Of a stretch of DNA of 64,000 bases, positions 44,322 to 52,591 are shown piece after piece. The notes beneath the pieces are model-generated. The model was not told the DNA's origin, ran no database searches, and saw nothing but the letters and a program-made list of their open reading frames with translations. The position numbers were made by a program, and so were the translations under genes. The DNA comes from Agromyces protaetiae (GTDB lineage Bacteria > Actinomycetota > Actinomycetes > Actinomycetales > Microbacteriaceae), in assembly GCF_004135405.1 (NCBI RefSeq), contig NZ_CP035491.1, positions 558,001 to 622,000 of the forward strand, read 5' to 3'. Position 1 is the stretch's first letter; each line of letters starts with the position of its first letter.

Positions 44322-44677
44322 TCACCGTCGACCCGCAGTCGCCCGTGCCGCCCTACGAACAGGTGCGGGTGGGTATCGCCGCGGCCGTGCGCTCGGGCGA
44401 ACTCGCACCAGGCACCCGATTGCCGACCGTGCGCGGCCTCGCGGCCGACCTCGGGCTCGCCGTCAACACGGTCGCCAAGGCCTACCGCGAGCTCGAACGC
44501 GACCAGCTCGTCGAGACCCGCGGCCGCCACGGCACCTTCGTGCCGTCGAGCGGCGATCCAGTCGACGAGCAGGCGCAGCTCGCGGCATCCGACTTCGCTG
44601 AACGGATGTCACGGCTGGGCGTCGAGGCATCCGAAGCCCTCGCCATGGTGCGCGCCGCACTCAAGCTGCGCGACTGA
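44318..44677 (+). CDS. GntR-family regulator, YtrA type (second copy)
   Basis: A 119-residue YtrA-type regulator. The winged helix reads YEQVRVGIAAAVRSGELAPG, LPTVRGLAADLGLAVNTVAK and RELERDQLVETRGRHGTFVP, and a short helical dimerisation tail follows. About half its residues match the copy at 42812, so one arose by duplication. The start overlaps the membrane-protein stop by 4 bp. It probably binds the inverted repeat at 43381-43415. Confidence 0.9.
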   Translation: MITVDPQSPVPPYEQVRVGIAAAVRSGELAPGTRLPTVRGLAADLGLAVNTVAKAYRELERDQLVETRGRHGTFVPSSGDPVDEQAQLAASDFAERMSRLGVEASEALAMVRAALKLRD

Positions 44678-44758
44678 CGCGACCGGCGAGCGCTCCCGTC
44701 GGCCCGAAACCTGGAGCCCGCTGCGCTCGGGCGGGAAGTCTATCGGGCCCGAACCTCC

Positions 44759-44842
44759 GGCACTTCGGCACCATTGACCGAAGAAGCTCCGAGAATCGGC
44801 GCGCCCGTCGCGGAAGATTCGGGCGGGCGGCACTTCGGCACC
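44759..44842. other. Non-coding gap with a 70-bp-spaced direct repeat
   Basis: The 253-bp gap 44678-44930 contains GGCACTTCGGCACC twice (44759-44772 and 44829-44842) and several palindromic GGGC/GCCC runs around them. An open frame on the minus strand across it is Cys/Arg-rich and does not look like protein. It may be the untranslated region downstream of the RimK gene or a structured RNA. I could not assign it. Confidence 0.5.
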
Positions 44843-44930
44843 GGTGCGCGAACGAGAGCACTGTCCGCAAAGCGCGCGCCGCTGTTCGGTCACACCGGCG
44901 GCGGCGCGCTCGACCACCGAGGCCTTCGCC

Positions 44931-46127
44931 CTACTCCGCAAGAACCGGGATCGGCTCCTTCGGCAGCTTGCGCACACGCGCCCGGCGCTTGCGCCGCTCG
45001 GGAATCATCGAGCGCATCTCTTCCAGCTTGCCGAAGCACAGCAGGCGATCTTCGCCCTCGAGCACGACGCCCTTGCGCGGGTTCGGGATGACGGTCGTGC
45101 CGCGGTGCAGGGTCAGCACGGTGATGTCGCGCTCCCACAGGCCCGACTCGCCGAGCGTCTTGCCGACGAGGTCGGCGCCCGAGTGGACGAGGAGCTCGGC
45201 GACGCCGTACCCCGTCGAGACGGTGAGGCGCTGGCGCACGTCGATCTCGGGGAAGGCGACCTGGTTGGCGATGTGGTCGATGATCGCGCCCGCGACATCC
45301 AGCTTCGTGGCCGTCTCGATGCCCTGCAGGCCGGGCGACGAGTTCACCTCCATGACGAGGGGGCCGTCGGCGCCCTCGAGCATGTCGACGCCCGCGACCT
45401 TGAGGCCCATGATCTGCGCCGACCGCACGGCCGCCTCTTCGTAGGCGGGCGTGAGCGTCACTGCCTCGACGCTGCCGCCGCGGTGCACGTTCGAGCGGAA
45501 CTCGTCGCCGCTCGCGACGCGGCGCATGGCCGCGACGACGCGGTCGCCGACGACGAGGGCGCGGATGTCTCGGCCGCGGCTCTCGGCGATGAACTTCTGG
45601 ATGAGCACGTTCTGCTTCGTCGAGTGCAGCGTCTCGATGATCGCCTCGGCGACCTTCACCTGCGGGGCGAGGATGACGCCGATGCCCTGCGTGCCCTCGA
45701 GGAGCTTGATGACGACGGGCGCACCGCCGACGCTCTCGATCGCGGGGCGCACGTCGATGCGGTTGCGAACGAACGCCGTCGGCGGCAGCGCGATGTTGTG
45801 CCGCGAGAGGATCTGATTCGCGCGGAGCTTGTCGCGCGCGTTCGAGATGCCGTTCGCCGTGTTCGGCGTGTAGACGTCCATCTGCTCGAACTGGCGCACG
45901 ACGGCCGTGCCGAAGTACGTGATCGAACTGCCGATGCGGGGCAGCACGGCGTCGTAGTCGCTCAGCGTGCGACCCCGGTACTGGAGATCGGGCTCCTCCG
46001 TCGAGAGGTCGATCGCGAACCGCAGGGTGTTCAGCACCTTGACCTGATGGCCGCGCTGGAGCGCTGCGGCCTTGAGGCGCTGAGTGGAGTACGCCTGCGG
46101 GGCGCGCGAGAGGATCGCAAGTTTCAA
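44931..46127 (-). CDS. rimK: RimK-type ATP-grasp glutamate ligase fused to a C-terminal RCK_C (TrkA-C) domain
   Basis: A 398-residue protein. The RimK core (about 1-290) opens KLAILSRAPQAYSTQRLKAA and carries PRIGSSITYFGTAVVRQFE, the ATP loop APVVIKLLEGTQGIGVILAP and the metal site VMEVNSSPGLQGIE. RimK adds glutamates to the C terminus of ribosomal protein S6. Residues about 305-385 (GYGVAELLVHSGADLVGKTL, then HRGTTVIPNPRKGVVLEGED) look like an RCK_C ligand domain, absent from E. coli RimK (about 300 residues). The TTG at 46125-46127 was chosen. It follows AGGGG and avoids overlap with the divergent gene, while an ATG at 46172 would overlap it. Confidence 0.85.
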   Translation of the reverse strand: MKLAILSRAPQAYSTQRLKAAALQRGHQVKVLNTLRFAIDLSTEEPDLQYRGRTLSDYDAVLPRIGSSITYFGTAVVRQFEQMDVYTPNTANGISNARDKLRANQILSRHNIALPPTAFVRNRIDVRPAIESVGGAPVVIKLLEGTQGIGVILAPQVKVAEAIIETLHSTKQNVLIQKFIAESRGRDIRALVVGDRVVAAMRRVASGDEFRSNVHRGGSVEAVTLTPAYEEAAVRSAQIMGLKVAGVDMLEGADGPLVMEVNSSPGLQGIETATKLDVAGAIIDHIANQVAFPEIDVRQRLTVSTGYGVAELLVHSGADLVGKTLGESGLWERDITVLTLHRGTTVIPNPRKGVVLEGEDRLLCFGKLEEMRSMIPERRKRRARVRKLPKEPIPVLAE

Positions 46128-46145
46128 GATTGAGCCCCTGACAGA

Positions 46146-46634
46146 ATGGTTCGAGTGAGCGAGCCCATACATTCAAGCACCATCACCGGATGGCGCGAAT
46201 GGGCGAGCCTTCCCGAAATCGGCGTCCCCTGGATCAAGGCGAAGATCGACACGGGTGCGCGCACCTCGTCACTGCACGCGTTCGACCTCGAGGAGTTCCG
46301 CCGCGGCCGCAAGGACTGGGTCCGCTTCGGCGTGCAGCCGTGGCAGAACTCCGATGAAGACGCCGTCGTGGTCGAGTGCCCCGTGTTCGATCGGCGGGAG
46401 ATCCGCAGCTCGTCGGGCCATGTCGACGAGCGGATCGTCGTGCTCCTCGACCTCGTGCTCACGGGCCGGCGTGTGACCGCCGAGGTCACCCTCTCGAACC
46501 GCGACGAGATGGGCTTCCGCATGCTCGTCGGCCGTGAGGTGCTGCGGCAGGGCTTCCTCGTCTCGCCCGGCGAGTCCTTCCTCGGAGGCCGCGCGCCGAA
46601 GCGCACGCGACGCCGCAACCGCGGGCGCGAGTAG
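46146..46634 (+). CDS. RimB-type ATP-dependent zinc protease/aspartyl protease
   Basis: A 162-residue protein of the retropepsin-like RimB family. GWREWASLPEIGVPWIKAKI leads into the active-site DTGARTSSLHA, and RMLVGREVLRQGFLVSPGES ends the fold. Family members trim glutamate tails added by RimK. The divergent RimK start is 18 bp away, so one short region must drive both, fitting a ligase-protease pair that sets S6 modification. The basic C-terminal tail (KRTRRRNRGRE) may bind rRNA. Confidence 0.85.
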   Translation: MVRVSEPIHSSTITGWREWASLPEIGVPWIKAKIDTGARTSSLHAFDLEEFRRGRKDWVRFGVQPWQNSDEDAVVVECPVFDRREIRSSSGHVDERIVVLLDLVLTGRRVTAEVTLSNRDEMGFRMLVGREVLRQGFLVSPGESFLGGRAPKRTRRRNRGRE

Positions 46635-46639
46635 CGCGC

Positions 46640-46858
46640 CTGAACGAGGGCGCGCGCACCCGGCCCCTGAAGAACGCCCTCGCATGGCTCGCCGGCGGGC
46701 CGACCTGGCAGAGCGTCACTTGCACGCTCCACGTGCGCGTCGACGAAGACGGTGTGCTGCACCGGAAGACGAGCGGGACGATTCCGCAGGGCTGGCCCAG
46801 CGACGCGGAGTGGGAGGTCCCCGACGGGCCTTCCGCGCCCGAGTCGTCGCAGCGCTGA
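46640..46858 (+). CDS. Small unrecognised protein, start codon uncertain
   Basis: The frame reads NEGARTRPLKNALAWLAGGP, then TWQSVTCTLHVRVDEDGVLH and RKTSGTIPQGWPSDAEWEVP, ending at 46856-46858. About nine in ten third positions are G or C and the composition is protein-like, with four Trp. There is no ATG, GTG or TTG at the front. A CTG at 46640 is the most likely start, 5 bp after the RimB stop. It is probably co-transcribed with RimB. No family is recognised. Confidence 0.45.
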   Translation: MNEGARTRPLKNALAWLAGGPTWQSVTCTLHVRVDEDGVLHRKTSGTIPQGWPSDAEWEVPDGPSAPESSQR

Positions 46859-46866
46859 CCCGTGAA

Positions 46867-46905
46867 CGGTAGCTTCTGCAGTCGGCGGGACTTCAGACGC
46901 TACCG
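46867..46905. terminator. Hairpin terminator downstream of putA
   Basis: Seventeen-nt arms starting CGGTAGC and ending GCTACCG pair with two mismatches around a GGCGG loop. It lies between the convergent small gene and putA. Confidence 0.7.
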
Positions 46906-46953
46906 CGGAGCGCAGAACCTACCGTCAATACCCGGTCTCGGCGGACACTCGCG

Positions 46954-49900
46954 TTACAGCAGCCCGTCGGTGATCGTCGTCGGGTTGCCGAAGCGGTGGT
47001 TGGTGATCGACACGGCCTGCTCGCGGAGGAACGGGAGCAGTTCGACGCGACCGGACGCGGTCACGGGGTGCGACCACACCGCGACATCCGGCCGCCCGCC
47101 GAGCGCCTTCGTGACCGCGCGCGCGTCGCCGCCGACGAGGCGGATGCGGTGCGCCCACGGCTCGCGGTTCGCGAGGACGCCGAGCCACGTGGCATCCCCC
47201 TCGCGACGCACAGGCATCTCGCGCAGCGCGAGGACGCTGCGCACTCCCGCCGGCAGGTCGATCGCGGTCGACACCTCGACGGGCGACTTCGCAAGCAGCG
47301 CCGCGACGATGACCCGGAGGCCGTCGACGAGGGCCGCATCGTCCGAGATGCGCACCGTCACGGGCACGGGCCGGTAGCGGAAGACGTTGCGCTCGACGCC
47401 GAGGCCCGAGACATCCTTCGCCGTGCCGTACTCCTCGAGCCACGCGACCTCGTCGGAGAGCGCCGAGCGACGGAGCCGTTCGAACTGCTCGTACTCGAGC
47501 GACGACTGCGACGCCTCGATGACCTCGGTCACGCGACGCTCGAGGCCGCGAAGGTGGAGCGACGACGACGAGGGCGTCGAGTCGGTCTGCCAGTCGCCGA
47601 GACCGAACAGGTAGTTCGGCCCGCCGGCCTTCGCGCCCGCGCCGACCGACGACTTCTTCCAGCCGCCGAACGGCTGGCGCTGGACGATGGCGCCCGTGAT
47701 GCCGCGGTTGACGTAGAGGTTTCCGGCCTCGACCTTGTCGAGCCACGTCGCGACCTCGGCCGGGTCGAGCGAGTGCAGACCCGCCGTGAGCCCGTAGTCG
47801 ACCGCGTTCTGCAGGGCGATCGCCTCGTCGAGGTCCTTCGCGTGCATGACACCGAGGACGGGGCCGAAGAACTCCGTGAGGTGGAAGTACGAGCCGCCCT
47901 TGACGCCCGTGCGGATGCCGGGCGACCACAGCCTTCCCTCGTCGTCGAGCTTCCGCGGCTCGACGAGCCAGGACTCGTCGGCGCCGAGCGTCGTGAGGGC
48001 GTGGAGGAGCTTCCCGCGGGCGGGCTCCACGATCGGGCCGACCTGGGTGGTCGCGACCTCGGGCCAGCCGACGCGCATCGACGTCGCGGCGTCGACGAGC
48101 TGGCGGCGGAAGCGCTCGGACTTCGCGACCGAGCCGACGAGGATCACGAGCGACGCGGCCGAGCACTTCTGGCCGGCGTGGCCGAAGGCGCTCTTCACGA
48201 CGTCGGATGCCGCGAGGTCGAGGTCTGCCGACGGCGTGACGATGATCGCGTTCTTGCCGCTCGTCTCGGCGAGGAGGGGCAGGTCTTCGCGGAAGGAGCG
48301 GAACAGCTCGGCCGTCTCGTACGCGCCGGTCAGGATGACCCGGTCGACGAGCGGATTCGAGATGAGCTCCTTGCCGAGCTCGTCCTCGCCCACCTGCACG
48401 AGCGCGAGCAGCTCGCGCGGAATACCGGCCTCCCACAGCGCCTCGACCATGACCGCGCCCGAGCGCTTGGCGAGCCCGGCAGGCTTGATGACGACGCCCG
48501 AACCGGCCGCGAGTGCTGCGAGCACGCCGCCCGCGGGGATCGCGACGGGGAAATTCCACGGCGGGGTGACGACCGTGAGCTTCGACGGCACGAAGACGGC
48601 GCCGCGCACCCTGTCGAGCTCGCGGGCGCGCTCGGCGTAATAGTGCGCGAAGTCGATCGCCTCGCTCACTTCGGGGTCGGCCTCGGCGATGGTCTTGCCC
48701 GTCTCGGAGGCCATGACCTCGATGAGGCGGTCGCGGTTCGCCGCGAGCGCGAGGCCCGCACGGTGCAGGATCGCGGCGCGCTCCGCGCCGGGACGCTCGC
48801 CCCACGCCTTGCCGGCGTCGGCGACGGTCGCGAGCACGCGCTGGAGCTCGATCGGGTCGTCGATCTGCGCGGCGGCGATCGTGTCGTCGCCGAGCGTCGA
48901 GCCGGGGATGCGGGCGAGGATGCGACGGCCCCACTCGCGGTTCGCGGCGATCGCGGGGTCGGTGTCGGGCTCGTTACGGAAGCCGGGCGTGACGCCGGGG
49001 CCGGTCGGCGCGGCGTCGTCGCCCGTCGAGCCGCGCGTGAAGCCGAGGACGACGTTCGTGAGCGACTCGTCGTCGTGGCGGCCGCCGGGCGCGGGGGCCG
49101 CGTGGTCGGAGGGGGATGCGGAGAAGGACGACGCCGAGGCGGGCGCGGCCGGGAGACCCTCGGCCCACTCGGTGCGGCGGTTCTGCACGCGGTTCGCGCG
49201 GGGCGCGGGCGTGTCATCCGTCTCGCCTTCGAGCGCCTCGAGCGAGCGCCGGTAGCGCTCGCGTTCGCGCAGGAAGAGGCGCTCGTCGTTCGCGAGCTCG
49301 AACACGGCCGACATGAAGTTGTCTTGACTGGCGTTCTCTTCGAGGCGGCGGATGAGGTACGCGATCGCGACGTCGAACTCGGAGGGGTTCACGACGGGCG
49401 TGTAGAGGAGCAGTCGGCCGACGTCGCCGCGCACGGCGGCGGCTTGGCCGGTCGCCATGCCGAGGAGCATCTCGAACTCGACGCCGTCGGTGACGCCGCG
49501 CTCCTTGGCGGTCGTCCACGCGTGGGCGATGTCGAAGAGGTTGTGGCCTGCGACGCCGAGGCGCACGGCGTCGATGCGGTCGGGCGTCATCGACCAGTGC
49601 AGCACGCGCTTGTAGTTGGTGTCGGCGTCTTGCTTGGTGCCGTAGGTCGCGAGCGGCCAGTCGTGCACGGCGGCGTCGACGTGCTCCATCGCGAGGTTCG
49701 CACCCTTGACGACGCGCACCTTGATGGGCGCGCCGCCCTTGGCACGGCGGGCCTTGGCCCACTCCGTGAGGTCTTGGATGGCGCCGAGGGCGTCGGGCAG
49801 GTAGGTCTGCAGCACGATGCCGGCCTCGAGCTTCAGGAGCTCGGGCTGGTCGAGGAGCGCCTTGAAGACCGCGATCGTGAGGTCGAGGTCGCGGTACTCC

Positions 49901-50604
49901 TCCATGTCGAGGTTGATGAACTTGGCCCCGGTCGCTGAGCCCGTCGCCGAGCCGGCCGACGAGCGCGCCGCGAGGCGGTAGAGCGGCGTGAGCTTCTCGA
50001 CGACCTTGGCGACGGCTTCGTCGAAGGACCACATCGAGAGCTGGCTCACGACGCTCGACACCTTGATCGAGACGTAGTCGACGTCTTCGCGGGCGAGGAA
50101 GTCGTAGGTGCCCTCGAGTCGGCGGTCGGCCTCCTGCTCGCCCAGGACGGCTTCGCCGAGGAGGTTGAGGTTCAGGCGGTTGCCCGACTCGCGGAGCTTC
50201 GCGATCGCGGGACCGAGCTTCGCGGGGGTCGCGTCGAGCACGAGGTGGCCGACCATGCTGCGGAGCACGCGGCGGGCGATCGGGATGACGATCCACGGGA
50301 AGACGGGGGCGACGACGCCGCCGAGGCGGATGGCCGCGCGGAGATGCCACGGGAGGAAGGCGGGGGCGAGCTTCGCGACCTCGGCGAGGTTGCGGCCGGC
50401 GACGCCGAGGTCTTCGGGGCGCATGACGCCGTCGACGAAGCCGACGGTGAACGCGAGACCGTTGGGATCCTTGAGGACACCGGCCAGACGTTCGGCGGCG
50501 GGGTCGACGGGGAATCGGGCGCTCTCGGCGAGCCAACGGCGAACGAGGCCTTCGACCTGTTCGGTGCGCTCGGCGGGGCCTGCGCTGACGTTCGTCATGC
50601 TCAT
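46954..50604 (-). CDS. putA: Bifunctional proline dehydrogenase / glutamate-semialdehyde dehydrogenase
   Basis: A 1216-residue enzyme that oxidises proline to glutamate in two steps. The FAD-dependent proline dehydrogenase barrel spans about 35-470 (LNLNLLGEAVLGEQEADRRL, DVDYVSIKVSSVVSQLSMWS, KVRVVKGANLAMEHVD, YLIRRLEENASQDNFM). A ~110-residue flexible linker follows. The aldehyde dehydrogenase half (about 590-1090) has PPWNFPVAIPAGGVLAAL, the Glu in LAETSGKNA and the nucleophile in GHAGQKCSAASLVI. The ribbon-helix-helix DNA-binding domain of E. coli PutA is absent, so regulation must come from elsewhere, probably the divergent LysR gene. The ATG at 50602-50604 follows GAAGGG. An ATG two codons later is also possible. 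Confidence 0.93.
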   Translation of the reverse strand: MSMTNVSAGPAERTEQVEGLVRRWLAESARFPVDPAAERLAGVLKDPNGLAFTVGFVDGVMRPEDLGVAGRNLAEVAKLAPAFLPWHLRAAIRLGGVVAPVFPWIVIPIARRVLRSMVGHLVLDATPAKLGPAIAKLRESGNRLNLNLLGEAVLGEQEADRRLEGTYDFLAREDVDYVSIKVSSVVSQLSMWSFDEAVAKVVEKLTPLYRLAARSSAGSATGSATGAKFINLDMEEYRDLDLTIAVFKALLDQPELLKLEAGIVLQTYLPDALGAIQDLTEWAKARRAKGGAPIKVRVVKGANLAMEHVDAAVHDWPLATYGTKQDADTNYKRVLHWSMTPDRIDAVRLGVAGHNLFDIAHAWTTAKERGVTDGVEFEMLLGMATGQAAAVRGDVGRLLLYTPVVNPSEFDVAIAYLIRRLEENASQDNFMSAVFELANDERLFLRERERYRRSLEALEGETDDTPAPRANRVQNRRTEWAEGLPAAPASASSFSASPSDHAAPAPGGRHDDESLTNVVLGFTRGSTGDDAAPTGPGVTPGFRNEPDTDPAIAANREWGRRILARIPGSTLGDDTIAAAQIDDPIELQRVLATVADAGKAWGERPGAERAAILHRAGLALAANRDRLIEVMASETGKTIAEADPEVSEAIDFAHYYAERARELDRVRGAVFVPSKLTVVTPPWNFPVAIPAGGVLAALAAGSGVVIKPAGLAKRSGAVMVEALWEAGIPRELLALVQVGEDELGKELISNPLVDRVILTGAYETAELFRSFREDLPLLAETSGKNAIIVTPSADLDLAASDVVKSAFGHAGQKCSAASLVILVGSVAKSERFRRQLVDAATSMRVGWPEVATTQVGPIVEPARGKLLHALTTLGADESWLVEPRKLDDEGRLWSPGIRTGVKGGSYFHLTEFFGPVLGVMHAKDLDEAIALQNAVDYGLTAGLHSLDPAEVATWLDKVEAGNLYVNRGITGAIVQRQPFGGWKKSSVGAGAKAGGPNYLFGLGDWQTDSTPSSSSLHLRGLERRVTEVIEASQSSLEYEQFERLRRSALSDEVAWLEEYGTAKDVSGLGVERNVFRYRPVPVTVRISDDAALVDGLRVIVAALLAKSPVEVSTAIDLPAGVRSVLALREMPVRREGDATWLGVLANREPWAHRIRLVGGDARAVTKALGGRPDVAVWSHPVTASGRVELLPFLREQAVSITNHRFGNPTTITDGLL

Positions 50605-50675
50605 GACGGTAGTTGCCCTTCGGTTCGGCGACGCCGAGAATCGCGCGTCTTGAACCAAGTGTGCGGTTCGTCGTT

Positions 50676-50726
50676 CATTCAGTACAGCGAATGATTCCGA
50701 AGAATACCATTCACGTTCTCCGAATG
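50676..50726. promoter_or_regulatory. Tandem inverted repeats between putA and a LysR gene
   Basis: CATTC-N8-GAATG (50676-50693) and CATTC-N9-GAATG (50708-50726) lie side by side, and CGAATGATT occurs twice 33 bp apart. This AT-rich cluster lies between the divergent putA and LysR starts and has the form of LysR-type binding sites. Confidence 0.65.
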
Positions 50727-50753
50727 ATTGAATGGATGCCTCGGAGGTGCGTC

Positions 50754-51704
50754 TTGCTCGACATCCGGCGCATGCGCCTACTGGTGGAACTCAGCCGTCG
50801 CGGCACGCTCACGGCGGTCGCCGAAGCGCTGTCGTACAGCCCGTCGTCGGTGTCGCAGCAGCTCTCGCTCCTCGAGCAGGAGGCCGGGGTTCCGCTCCTC
50901 GTGCAGGTCGGCCGGCGCGTGCAGCTCACGCCGCAGGCGCTCGTCCTCGTCGAGCACGGCAAGGCGATCCTCGACCGGCTCGAAGAGGCCGAGGCGGATG
51001 TCGCGCGCTCGCTCTCGTCCGTCGGCGGCACGGTACGCGTGGCGATCTTCCAGTCGGCCGCGCACGCCGTGCTCCCGCGCGCCCTCTCGCTGCTCGCGGC
51101 GGAGCATCCGTCGCTCCGCGTCGAAGTGACCGAGTCCGAGCCCGAGGCCGGGCTCTTCGACGTCGTGGCGCGCGACTTCGACCTCGTCGTCGCCGAGCAG
51201 TATCCGGGCACCACGCGCCCGATGCACCTCGAGCTCGACCGCGAGCCCCTCGCAGCCGACGCGATCCGGCTCGCGCTGCCGCCGCACCCGGCCGGGCGCG
51301 GCGATGCACGGGGCTCGACGCGGGGTGCGGGTGACGGCACGGGCGCCGGCGATCCGGCCGCCGCGCTGCGCGCGGTCGCACGCCGAGCGTGGGTCATGGA
51401 GCCCGCCGGCACGGCCTCGCGCCGCTGGGCCGAGCAGCTCTGCCGCGCCGCGGGGTTCGAGCCAGACGTGCGGTTCGAGACCGCCGACCTCGTCGCGCAC
51501 ATCCGGCTCATCCGCTCGGGCAACGCCGTGGGGCTCCTGCCCGACCTCGTGTGGGCGGGCGAGGAGCCGAGCGTGCGGCTCGAGGCACTGCCGGGCGACC
51601 CGCACCGCGAGATCTTCTCGTCGGCGCGGATCGCGAGCGCCGGGCGGCCCGCGGTCATCGCGGTGCGGGATGCGCTCGCGCGAGCCGCCGCCGCCCCCGC
51701 CTGA
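50754..51704 (+). CDS. LysR-family transcriptional regulator, probable putA regulator
   Basis: A 316-residue regulator. The N-terminal winged helix reads RLLVELSRRGTLTAVAEALS, then YSPSSVSQQLSLLEQEAGVP. The effector domain (about 85-310) has RVAIFQSAAHAVLPRALSLL. A Gly/Arg-rich insert near the middle (about 185-200) is unusual. The TTG at 50754 starts the family-typical LLDIRRMRLL and follows CGGAGG at six bases. ATGs at 50724 and 50736 are alternatives. It is divergent from putA with paired inverted repeats between, so proline-dependent control is inferred. Confidence 0.88.
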   Translation: MLDIRRMRLLVELSRRGTLTAVAEALSYSPSSVSQQLSLLEQEAGVPLLVQVGRRVQLTPQALVLVEHGKAILDRLEEAEADVARSLSSVGGTVRVAIFQSAAHAVLPRALSLLAAEHPSLRVEVTESEPEAGLFDVVARDFDLVVAEQYPGTTRPMHLELDREPLAADAIRLALPPHPAGRGDARGSTRGAGDGTGAGDPAAALRAVARRAWVMEPAGTASRRWAEQLCRAAGFEPDVRFETADLVAHIRLIRSGNAVGLLPDLVWAGEEPSVRLEALPGDPHREIFSSARIASAGRPAVIAVRDALARAAAAPA

Positions 51705-51810
51705 AGCCGGTCCGGTCGGACGCCTCGCGCGAGGGCCAAACTCGAACTTCACTCGGTATTTCTCCAGCCGATCCGCGTATCCTCAGCCTCATGAGGGGAA
51801 CTCGGGAACC

Positions 51811-52563
51811 ATGAACAAGGGCATCATCGCCGCGACGCTCGCCGGTGCGATCGCCGCGCTGCTCGTCGGCTGCGCCACACCTGGAAGCGGCGGCGGCATC
51901 GACCCCGTCGGCACGTGGGGCGACCCGACCGCCGAGAACGCGGCCTACCTGTCGCTCGCGGCCGACGGCTCGCTCACGGGCAGCGACGGCTGCAACCGCC
52001 TCATGGGCACGTGGGAGATCGACGAAGCCGACGAGATCGACTTCAACGACGTCGCCTCGACCCGCATGGCGTGCCCGGGCGTCGAAACGCCGCTCGCGGG
52101 CCTCGACACGGCCCGTGTCTCGGGCACGACGATGACCGTCTTCGCCGACGACGAGGCGCAGATCGCGACGCTCGAGCGCACCTCCGCCTCGCCCGAGGCG
52201 GCCGTACCGCCGACGCTCACCCCGTCGCCCGCCCCCGACTCGACGTCGGGCGATGACAGCGCCGCGGTCACCGGCACCGGCCCGGTCGGCACGTGGGGCA
52301 CCGACGACCCGCAGCAGCCGCACCTCGTGCTGGGCGCCGACGGCACCCTCGCGGGCAGCGACGGCTGCAACGCGCTCGTCGGCACGTGGGAGCAGGACGA
52401 CGACGGCTCGATCGAGTTCAAGGGCGTCGCCTCGACGCTCATGGCGTGCCCCGGCGGCGACCAGACCCTCGGGCGGCTCGACTCGGCGACCGTGCAGGGC
52501 GACACCATGACCGTCATCGACGACCACGACGTCATCCTCGCCACGCTCCCGCGCACGGCCTGA
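51811..52563 (+). CDS. Lipoprotein with two META (HslJ-like) domains
   Basis: A 250-residue exported protein. The signal ends in ALLVGCATPG. Two tandem META-type domains follow (about 30-120 and 155-250), each with a GTWG start, ADGSLTGSDGCNRLMGTW or ADGTLAGSDGCNALVGTW, a MACPG motif and a final TMTV strand. Each domain has a Cys pair (SDGCN and MACPG) that can form a disulfide. A Thr/Pro/Ser-rich linker joins them. META domains occur in heat-shock and envelope proteins, but the exact role is unknown. Confidence 0.87.
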   Translation: MNKGIIAATLAGAIAALLVGCATPGSGGGIDPVGTWGDPTAENAAYLSLAADGSLTGSDGCNRLMGTWEIDEADEIDFNDVASTRMACPGVETPLAGLDTARVSGTTMTVFADDEAQIATLERTSASPEAAVPPTLTPSPAPDSTSGDDSAAVTGTGPVGTWGTDDPQQPHLVLGADGTLAGSDGCNALVGTWEQDDDGSIEFKGVASTLMACPGGDQTLGRLDSATVQGDTMTVIDDHDVILATLPRTA

Positions 52564-52591
52564 GCGCGCCGCGTACGCGCGTCTCGAGCGC

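Noticed and set aside
44609..44977. A 122-codon minus-strand frame in the RimK/YtrA gap
   Set aside because: Overlaps the second YtrA gene and is rich in Cys, Arg and Ser, unlike genes in this window.
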